DNA of 48,398 nt from Anaerobium acetethylicum (GTDB lineage: Bacteria; Bacillota; Clostridia; Lachnospirales; Lachnospiraceae), in assembly GCF_900096945.1 (NCBI RefSeq), contig NZ_FMKA01000027.1, forward strand, positions 1 to 48,398, given 5' to 3'. Numbering within the stretch: the stretch's first letter is position 1; every line of letters starts with the position of its first letter. The notes under the pieces were generated by a model. That model made no database searches. It worked only from the letters and a program-made list of their open reading frames with translations, and was not told the DNA's origin. This document shows, piece by piece, positions 34,750 to 41,958 of this stretch. A program made the translations under genes and the position numbers.

Positions 34750-36522
34750 TTACTTCCCTGTCACTTCGACAATCTCATACTTGTCCGCAGAGAGGTCGGA
34801 GGTCTGATAGGTAAAGGTGGATTTTCCGAATACGACCGTATTGTAGGCGTACTTCGGCTTTTCTACCTCTGCCTGGTTTCCTTTGACGTTTGTGTGGAGG
34901 CTGTAAAGGGGGAACGCCGAGGATGTTACATCTATGCGAAGCTGGTCGCCCGGCTTAATGTCCCAGACGATGGGGCTGAACTCGAAATAGAGCTTTACTT
35001 CTTCGCCGGGAGTATAATCACCCAGTTGATAGCAAAGGGATGTAATGTCGTCCCTGATGCCATAGGTCACGCCGTCTTTTACAAGATGCACCCGAACATA
35101 GAAGCAGGTGTCTTCACAGTCGGATTTTACATGAATATCCGCAGTCATCTTGCCCTTTAAGAAGGTTTCTTTTTCAAAGGGCTCCGCTTCAAAGCTTATA
35201 ACATCATATCTCCAATTGGGAGGATCCTGGGGAACAAGCGCAATGCCGCCTTTATCCTCAGCGCCCGGGCGTACAAAGCCGATATTATGGTCGGCGCCTT
35301 CATAATAGACCGCGGGATTATATGGGTTGTACAAATAAGTGACTTCAGAAACGCTTCCCTGAGACGCTTCAAGCTTTCTATTCTCATTGAGATAGAGGGT
35401 TTGCTGCTTCTCACCGTTTGTGAATTCCTTCTCATAGTACCATTTTTTCTGCCCGCACTCCGGAAAGAAGGTGATTTCACCCTCTTTAACATGCCTCAGG
35501 GGTTCGCCTGTACGAATGTGATTGAACCAATTCAGCACATGACGAGGATAGGCCTCCGTAGCTAATGCTCCTTCCATCTTGAACGGCCAGAACGCCACTT
35601 CGCTCACCTCTGGAACATCCCCATCGGCACCATGACCATATGGATTAATCAGCATAGCAGACTTTTTGCGTGTTTCCTCAGGAATAATCCCATTCCATAT
35701 TTTGCTAAGAGGATTGACAAAATAATCAAACCAACTCGTTGTGAAAAGAGTGGGGACATCAAGCTCCTCAAAGGCAGTGTACATTGTATGACCGGGCCCT
35801 TCTTCAGAGCGCCAGTAAGGGTCGTTTTCGTTGGGATGCTTTTGATAGCTTTCGTACATTGGGTTATCAAAATCGTATATCAGCTTTCCCCAGTCTTTTT
35901 GAGGGAAGGTTCTAAATACATCCGGGGTATAGTTGAAGGTTTTTGTTCCGGCTATTGTAGCGGTCAACCTCGTCTTGTGCTCCCACATGCCCAATAAGCC
36001 CGTCTTGAAAAAGCCGTTTCTTGCCCCTGCTTCATAGGGCCATGTGTTAGGCACGTTCGCCACAATAGCCTTAATGTCCTTGTAATGCATACCGGCATCC
36101 ACTAGTGAGGTCATACCAAAATAGCTGCCTCCAAAGCGATAAATCTCTTCGTTGTAAAAATCCTGAGTTCTCAGCCAATCCAGGGTATCACAGCCATCTT
36201 CAAACTCATATAAGACGTATTGGAAAGGTCCTCCGCTGTTTCCCGTGCCTCTGCAGTGTTGGAACACGACGCAATATCCGTCGAGAACAAATGCTTCCAC
36301 ATTATATACATAATGGAGTATCACGTTGAGGGCGGTATAGTTTTCAAGTGTAATCTGCTCGTCGAAACGCTGATTGTACGGACAGCGACAAAGGGCTATT
36401 GGGAATTTGCCCTCCTTTTTCGGTTTTATAACACACGTATAAAGCTTGACACCGTCTCTCATTTCTACCATATGGGATTCAATACACTCTTCCGGATGAT
36501 TTTCCAAGTTGGATAAATTCAT
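34750..36522 (-). CDS. CocE/NonD-family alpha/beta hydrolase (X-Pro dipeptidyl-peptidase S15-like)
   Basis: This 590-residue hydrolase has the catalytic alpha/beta domain at about 15-330: nucleophile Ser133 in FGGSYFGMTS, acid Asp266 in SWFDYFVNP and His297 in PYGHGADGD. A C-terminal jelly-roll typical of CocE-type esterases and S15 peptidases occupies about 350-590 (PGDQLRIDVTSSAFPLY). The ATG at 36522 has AAAGGAG eight bases upstream; the longer frame from 36555 lacks a site. It may hydrolyse ester or amide bonds of small acylated substrates. The gene is visibly richer in G and C than the flanking genes. It lies between the broken GH3 and a GH43 remnant, with a GC-rich palindrome just upstream, so recent arrival by transfer is likely. 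The substrate is unknown. Confidence 0.88.
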   Translation of the reverse strand: MNLSNLENHPEECIESHMVEMRDGVKLYTCVIKPKKEGKFPIALCRCPYNQRFDEQITLENYTALNVILHYVYNVEAFVLDGYCVVFQHCRGTGNSGGPFQYVLYEFEDGCDTLDWLRTQDFYNEEIYRFGGSYFGMTSLVDAGMHYKDIKAIVANVPNTWPYEAGARNGFFKTGLLGMWEHKTRLTATIAGTKTFNYTPDVFRTFPQKDWGKLIYDFDNPMYESYQKHPNENDPYWRSEEGPGHTMYTAFEELDVPTLFTTSWFDYFVNPLSKIWNGIIPEETRKKSAMLINPYGHGADGDVPEVSEVAFWPFKMEGALATEAYPRHVLNWFNHIRTGEPLRHVKEGEITFFPECGQKKWYYEKEFTNGEKQQTLYLNENRKLEASQGSVSEVTYLYNPYNPAVYYEGADHNIGFVRPGAEDKGGIALVPQDPPNWRYDVISFEAEPFEKETFLKGKMTADIHVKSDCEDTCFYVRVHLVKDGVTYGIRDDITSLCYQLGDYTPGEEVKLYFEFSPIVWDIKPGDQLRIDVTSSAFPLYSLHTNVKGNQAEVEKPKYAYNTVVFGKSTFTYQTSDLSADKYEIVEVTGK

Positions 36523-36571
36523 AATTATTACTCCTTTTCTGTTAGTCTTTCTCATTTCTCATTAATAACCG

Positions 36572-36595
36572 GCGGGCGCAGTGCACTGCGCCCGC
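36572..36595. repeat. 24-bp perfect GC-rich palindrome
   Basis: GCGGGCGCAGTG is followed directly by its exact reverse complement CACTGCGCCCGC. In AT-rich DNA a 24-base perfect palindrome with 20 G/C bases stands out. It lies exactly where homology of the GH3 remnant stops and 50 bases upstream of the CocE-like gene. It could be a REP-like element, a scar of a mobile unit or a hairpin on the transcript. No T-run of note follows. Confidence 0.85.
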
Positions 36596-36596
36596 T

Positions 36597-37411
36597 AATT
36601 CCACTAAATCCCCATTCTCCACGTAGAACTTCTGTCAAAAGCTCATAGTGAGAAGAAGTATGAATTCCATTTATTTTATTGTAACTTGTCATTACAGTAT
36701 GCGGTTTTGCCTCACGTACGCAAATCTCAAAGCCTTTCAAATAAATTTCCCTTAGCGCTCTTTCTGACACAGTACTGTTGGAAGCAAAACGTTCTGCTTC
36801 CTGATTATTACATGCAAAGTGTTTAATAGAAACAGACGCTCCTGGTATTGCCTGCACCCCCTGTGTAATAGCAGCTGCCATTTTTCCACTCAATACAGGA
36901 TCTCCGAAAAATATTCAAAGTTTCTTCCACCTAATGGATCACGATGAATATTCATCCCAGGCTCCAAAATCACTCCCTGATTATAAAATTCCATTTCTAT
37001 ACCAATTCCTCTGCCCATTAAAATCCCCAGTTGCGGATCCCATGTCTGTGCCATAACAATATCTGTTGGATAGCAAGCTGCTCCTAACGTTGAAAGGTGA
37101 AGCCCCGCCGGTCCATCAGTCATTTTCCAATTTGGTATTCCCAATGTAGATACAAAGAGAGCGGTGGTCTCACCAGAAGCTGTTGGTCCTTCTATTGGAT
37201 TTATGTCTTTATGAAGCCGATCTACTGTTTCATAAGGAGTCTCATTTGCTACACCTGTAATCAAACGCAGTAAAACTTCTGGCTCCAATGATGCCACAAA
37301 TTCATCCAATTAAACTTTTCCACTTTTTACGTCAAATAGTGACGCATCATTGGCTGGCACTATCTGTAAAAAACGCTTTTTATTTACCTGATCCTCTTCT
37401 CTTGTTTTGTC
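36597..37411 (-). pseudogene. Broken inverted-order GH3 gene (paralogue of 2447-5164)
   Basis: The translation matches residues of about 490-750 of the cassette A inverted GH3 closely (for example FVASLEPEVL, NWKMTDGPAGLHLS and [13 protein letters not shown]). Three defects are visible. A TAA stop lies just before LDEFVASLEP (about 37310). One base is missing near 36900, where copy A has ggatcctctg and this copy has ggatctccg, splitting the barrel into two frames. The gene ends at WGFSGI, just before the VMTDWG motif, so the catalytic Asp is lost. The whole sandwich and fibronectin-III-like part is also absent; the upstream boundary is at about 37411. Short pieces are open but cannot make an enzyme. 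Confidence 0.9.
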
Positions 37412-37416
37412 GCGTG

Positions 37417-37427
37417 GGGTCGGACCC
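37417..37427. repeat. Short GC-rich palindrome at the upstream end of the GH3 remnant
   Basis: GGGTC-G-GACCC lies in a GC-rich patch (CGCGTGGGGTCGGACCCG) between the end of GH3 homology (37411) and the GH43 stop (37441). It may be a recombination scar. Confidence 0.5.
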
Positions 37428-37440
37428 GAAGCACAATATT

Positions 37441-38907
37441 TTAGTTCAATGTAAAACTCAGCATTTCCATACTTCCTGCTCCCTGATATCTGAGAAACAG
37501 AGGACATTTTTTAATGCTGCCATTTTTGTGCGATGCAATAATCTTGTTAGGATCCAAATCCAATACCGATGTTGTCCAGTCACTACCTTCTGTTAGCTTA
37601 GCTTCTGCAATCACATTTCCATCCAACTGGTCAAGAACATGTATTTTTCCTTTTGCATTTCTGACCTGAAGTATCAAATGTGTCGTATTCGTCATATCGA
37701 AGTATTTATACCCTATTTGGCATCCTTTTTTTATATCCTTGATATACGAAACAGGCGCATTGCACTCCGTATCAGCTGTTACTTCATGTTCTATCGGCTC
37801 CTGTGGCACATAATCTTCTCCTGTCTGTGTTACCTTAGGTCCTCCCATCGGATTTCGGAATCCAAGCATTTTTCTTCCCATGAGATTGCAGCATATATAT
37901 GCAGGATATGTACCTTTTCCCTGAAGTGGTCCATGATTCAATCCGCAGCTGGTAGCTTCTACCATTTCAATCGTTCCATCCTCTTTGATCCACACCGGCT
38001 CGGCAACTCCCTGCCGATTCCATAGGGAACCATTCGTCATTCGATGGTCAAAAACATACCACTGGCCTTCAACACACACCAGACCACCATGATTATTGCC
38101 TATAGGATAGGCACTCTGTGTTATTTTCCGTCCCCCAAAGCCAATATCACTGGTACAATGAATTCTTCCTTTATGAACAAAATCACGATCCGGATATTTA
38201 CTCATAGAATAATTCAATCCACTCATATCTGTCGCCGGATATACCAAGTAATACCACTCTCCAATATGACGAATGGACGCTCCTTCAAAGAAATTTGGTT
38301 CTTTTCTCGTCCAGTTAGCAGGAAGCAACACCTTAGGTTCACTGATGACAGTAAGCATATCCTGATCTAATTCTAATACAAAACAACCCTTGATTTTATG
38401 ACCAAATTTTCCATTAGAGTCCTGTCCACTTCCCGTGTACAACCAGATTCGTTTATCCTCATCCACCAATACCCCCGGATCAAAGGTGAACCACTCTTCT
38501 GGTTTGGATCCATAAGTATGTCCATCCGGCATGTGAACATCTCCAAGATATTCATATTTTCCAGCTGGGGTATCACAGACTGCTACAGAAATAATACTGC
38601 TGTTAGCCACAAAATAATAAAGATAGTATTTTCCATCATTTCCCTGTACTACATCGGGAGCCCAATAGGGCTCTTTTTTTGTGTTCCACGGTGTCTGATC
38701 CTTTCGTAAAATAACGCCTTCATATCTCCAATCAGAGAGATCCTCCACTGGTGCAGACCATGACACATAATCATTTTCACAATATTCCTTGCCGCCAAAC
38801 CTGTCATGACTTCCAAAAATATATAATCGATTACCAAAAACCCTTGGTTCTCCATCAGGAATATACTCCCATGCCGGAAGATATGGGTTATATACTTGTT
38901 TTTTCAT
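37441..38907 (-). CDS. Glycoside hydrolase family 43 enzyme, second copy
   Basis: This 488-residue protein has the same length as the enzyme at 961-2427 and is a clear paralogue with most residues identical. Candidate catalytic residues are in the same places: Asp18 in YIPDGEP, Asp143 in FTFDPGV and Glu208 in FFEGAS. The CBM6-like end (GCQIGYKYFDMTN) is kept. GGGAGG lies six bases before the ATG. No signal peptide is seen. Unlike in cassette A, the GH3 relative lies downstream rather than upstream. The reading frame is intact, so this copy should be active even though its GH3 partner is broken. Differences are spread along the gene, so the duplication is not recent. Confidence 0.92.
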   Translation of the reverse strand: MKKQVYNPYLPAWEYIPDGEPRVFGNRLYIFGSHDRFGGKEYCENDYVSWSAPVEDLSDWRYEGVILRKDQTPWNTKKEPYWAPDVVQGNDGKYYLYYFVANSSIISVAVCDTPAGKYEYLGDVHMPDGHTYGSKPEEWFTFDPGVLVDEDKRIWLYTGSGQDSNGKFGHKIKGCFVLELDQDMLTVISEPKVLLPANWTRKEPNFFEGASIRHIGEWYYLVYPATDMSGLNYSMSKYPDRDFVHKGRIHCTSDIGFGGRKITQSAYPIGNNHGGLVCVEGQWYVFDHRMTNGSLWNRQGVAEPVWIKEDGTIEMVEATSCGLNHGPLQGKGTYPAYICCNLMGRKMLGFRNPMGGPKVTQTGEDYVPQEPIEHEVTADTECNAPVSYIKDIKKGCQIGYKYFDMTNTTHLILQVRNAKGKIHVLDQLDGNVIAEAKLTEGSDWTTSVLDLDPNKIIASHKNGSIKKCPLFLRYQGAGSMEMLSFTLN

Positions 38908-38985
38908 TCAATTCCTCCCAAATTTTTTTCATTTTTTAATAGTGCTCAGTGAAATTCTGGGTTCTATTACTCTTTTATAACAGGA

Positions 38986-39588
38986 CTACACTAAAATCAC
39001 CTTAAATATAGTGACACTTTCTTTCTCTGCTGTAAATGTAAGCTTTACATTTTCTCCAGAAAGTTCCATGTCTTCATATTCCAGAATTGAAGCTTCTTCA
39101 ATTGCTGCGAGTTGTTTCTTAGTCGGATATACCGGTTTTCCCATTTCTTCCCAGACCACAAATGGAGCTGTTGTATGGCTATCAATAACAGCTTTCTGGA
39201 TAGACTTTACATTTCCGTTTAATGTTATAACCATATCCTCTGACTTGATTTCACGCTCTTCAATATCATGATTATAAGCAAAGATCATAACCTTTCTACC
39301 ATCGGAAAGTCCAAGGATCTCTGCTGTTCGGCTTGCACCTTCTCCCCCAATGGTTAGTCTCTTGGTTCCAGCTTCGTGAAGAGCTTCAAACAAACGATAT
39401 ACCGGCTTCGGTGTTCCATACACATTTACCAGACCAAATTCATTATTAAATGGAAGTCCATGGAGGCCCATCTCTTCAAAGATATCCGAAACACACCAGT
39501 AGGAATATCCTTCCACAAGACCTTCGTTGTAGGATAACGTTGCTACAACACCTGCAGCAGCATAATTTACATCATAGTATCCTATCAT
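38986..39588 (-). pseudogene. GH39 beta-xylosidase, C-terminal remnant
   Basis: This 200-codon frame corresponds to the last part of GH39 enzymes: the end of the barrel (GYSYWCVSDIFEEMGL, LPFNNEFGLVNVYGTPKPVYRLFEAL) and the C-terminal beta-sandwich. GH39 beta-xylosidases are about 500 residues. The barrel strands that carry the acid/base NEP motif and the nucleophile Glu are missing. A TAG stop stands directly before the ATG at 39588 and no ribosome site is seen. It begins only 17 bases after the GH2 stop, so a deletion probably joined the GH2 3' end to the middle of a GH39 gene. A separately expressed domain is unlikely. Confidence 0.8.
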
Positions 39589-39605
39589 CTAATTACTCAG
39601 ATAAT

Positions 39606-41915
39606 TTAAATAGTTATTGTTGAAGTTAACTTGCCATCTGTGACAGAAACGGTACACCCATTAGAAGCCTTATCATCCGTTTTCACGACTGCTAAAGAAC
39701 GGCCATAGTAGCTAGTGAAACTGCCAGTATGATAACTTTCTTCATGGCAAGGGTTACCTGAACCAAAGCCAAGAAGAGTTCCTCCTGAAACAGATACATT
39801 TAAGAGTCGATCTGCATTGGATTCAACGATGCCATTTTCTCCAACGATTTCAATTGGAATATAGTGGATATTGCTTTGACTATTTTCTGGAATCATACGA
39901 AGGCGAAGCGCTCCTGTGGCAGGTTCAAGACTTCGACGTCCCAGTTCATTTCCGTTCTGTGAATATGCAATGGCTGTGAGAGTTTCAGGCACATATTTGA
40001 TTTTATAGATGGCCTTGCATTCTTTCACTTTCTTTTTACCCAGACTTTTCTCGCCAAGTAATAGTTCAACATATGCACTGTCTGAATAGACTTCAATTTC
40101 GGCTTTGTTGCCGACACAGTTATTCCATGCCCAGCTTTCAATCGCATTGGTGCCACGCCAGACAGATTTACTTACGCGTACTCCAGGATGATTCACTGGC
40201 TTCACTGCAATACGTGGGGCAGTTTCAAGCCCCCATACGGTAGAGGTGTAACGGCAGGAACCATCTGGCTTTCCGGTGATGTCAATGACGCCAGAGCCAG
40301 AAAGAATCCATGGATATGGACGGTTGAAAGGCATACCTCCAGCATAACTCCAGCAACCAAGACCTGCTTCTCCTAAGTAATCCCAGCTTGTCCACATGAA
40401 GTCGCCAAATAAATATGGGTATTTTTTTACTTGTTCCCAGTTTTTATAGATGTCCTGTGGAAACGTCTCTGATCCAATTAACATTCGTTTTGGATGCAAT
40501 TTACCTTCCAAAGGGTAACGCCCAGAACCATAGTTGTAGCCCGCAATGTCTAAGGCATCAATCATTGGGCTTGCTAAGGCATCAACCTTTGGAGAATTTC
40601 CAGCTTTATTCATGCTGGAACCTACGATAGACGCCATAATATTGAAGGCCAAACTGCCATTGGTAGCTTTGTCTTCGGCTTTGTCTTCGGCTTTATTTTC
40701 TTTTTTGCTATTTTTTTGAGTTCCATCCTGGTAGATACCTTGACCTTTTGCGGCCCTGCTTATAATCATGAGATTCAAACCGCAAGTTACAGGTCGTGTG
40801 GAATCGATGTAATGGATGAAGTTAACTTGCTGTTTACCATAGTCAAGACCTTTGGCTTCCGCAGGTTCAGCAACTTCATTTCCAATGGAATAGAAAATGA
40901 CGGAAGGATGGTTATAATCTTTTCGTACCATTTCTGCAGTATCCTTTTTCCATTGACTTTCAAAGTCTAAGCCATAATCATAGGTGGTTTTGCGGTTGTA
41001 CCACATATCAAAGGACTCGTCCATTACATACATGCCGTAGTAGTCGCAGGCTTCAAGCATAGCGCGGCTACAAGGATTATGGGAGGAGCGAATCGCATTG
41101 AAACCAGCCTCTTTTAAGATTCGAACTCTACGCCACTCGCTTTCATCATAGCAAGCTGCGCCAAGGATTCCGTGGTCATGATGGACACAACCGCCACGAA
41201 GTAAGACCTCTTGACTATTTATAAGGAGTCCCTGGGGACTCCATTTGATTTCACGGATACCAAAAGTTTCTTCCACTACATCATCACCAATACTAACTCG
41301 ACAGGTATACAAATTAGGTTCGTCAGCACTCCAAAGTTTGGCATCTGGGAGTTCAATCACACCTGGAAGAGCACTGGCAAGAAGGGTATTTCCTTCATAA
41401 ATCTCTACCTTTGCATTTTCTGCGTTAACGGTTACCTGAATGGTTGCTGGTGAAAGGGATAAGGTTGTAATCTTAATTCCGTCATAAGGAATGCCATCCT
41501 TTCTTCCAATATAGAGCCATACGGGTCTGTAGATACCGGAACCTGTATACCATCTGGAGTTTGGAGTTTTGGAATTATCGGCGACAACCGTGAGCAAGTT
41601 TTCTTCTCCAAGGATTAAGTCGGTTAGGGGAAGGGCAAAACCTGTATAGCCGTATGCATGCTTTCCAATTTCCTTCCCATTTAAATGGACAGTAGCATTA
41701 CGGTAAACACCTTCAAATTCAATAAGAATTTCCTTATCTTCCCATTCTAGGGGAGCCATGAAGGACTTGGAATAAGTGTAGATGCCTCCGGGAAAGTAGC
41801 CATGTCCTCCATCTGATGTAGCTTTACTGCGTTTTTCTTTTATCATTGCATCGTGGGGAAGATTAATAACTTCCCCATTCAACATCCAATTATCGTTAAA
41901 TGATAGCTTTTGCAT
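39606..41915 (-). CDS. GH2 beta-glycosidase
   Basis: This 769-residue GH2 enzyme is closest to the one at 6579-8939 among the three in the window. It has a jelly roll at about 1-140 (NSRWYTGSGIYRPVW), an immunoglobulin-like domain at about 145-225 and a TIM barrel at about 230-550, with acid/base Glu347 in SIGNEVAEP and nucleophile Glu483 in IGSETFP. The insertion between them contains a Lys/Glu/Asp-rich patch (KKENKAEDKAEDKA) encoded by a 12-base tandem repeat, then SNMNKAG-like residues. GAAGGA precedes the ATG. There is no signal peptide. It follows the inverted GH3 gene by 43 bases within cassette C. The sugar cleaved (galactose, glucuronate, other) is open. Confidence 0.92.
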   Translation of the reverse strand: MQKLSFNDNWMLNGEVINLPHDAMIKEKRSKATSDGGHGYFPGGIYTYSKSFMAPLEWEDKEILIEFEGVYRNATVHLNGKEIGKHAYGYTGFALPLTDLILGEENLLTVVADNSKTPNSRWYTGSGIYRPVWLYIGRKDGIPYDGIKITTLSLSPATIQVTVNAENAKVEIYEGNTLLASALPGVIELPDAKLWSADEPNLYTCRVSIGDDVVEETFGIREIKWSPQGLLINSQEVLLRGGCVHHDHGILGAACYDESEWRRVRILKEAGFNAIRSSHNPCSRAMLEACDYYGMYVMDESFDMWYNRKTTYDYGLDFESQWKKDTAEMVRKDYNHPSVIFYSIGNEVAEPAEAKGLDYGKQQVNFIHYIDSTRPVTCGLNLMIISRAAKGQGIYQDGTQKNSKKENKAEDKAEDKATNGSLAFNIMASIVGSSMNKAGNSPKVDALASPMIDALDIAGYNYGSGRYPLEGKLHPKRMLIGSETFPQDIYKNWEQVKKYPYLFGDFMWTSWDYLGEAGLGCWSYAGGMPFNRPYPWILSGSGVIDITGKPDGSCRYTSTVWGLETAPRIAVKPVNHPGVRVSKSVWRGTNAIESWAWNNCVGNKAEIEVYSDSAYVELLLGEKSLGKKKVKECKAIYKIKYVPETLTAIAYSQNGNELGRRSLEPATGALRLRMIPENSQSNIHYIPIEIVGENGIVESNADRLLNVSVSGGTLLGFGSGNPCHEESYHTGSFTSYYGRSLAVVKTDDKASNGCTVSVTDGKLTSTITI
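40667..40690. repeat. 12-base tandem repeat inside GH2
   Basis: GCTTTGTCTTCG occurs twice in tandem and is followed by GCTTTA. It encodes the KAEDKAED patch of the GH2 insertion loop. It stays in frame, so copy-number change would only lengthen the loop. Confidence 0.7.
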
Positions 41916-41958
41916 AGTTCATCTTCCTTCTCATTTTAATTAAGGGCATCCATAAGCT

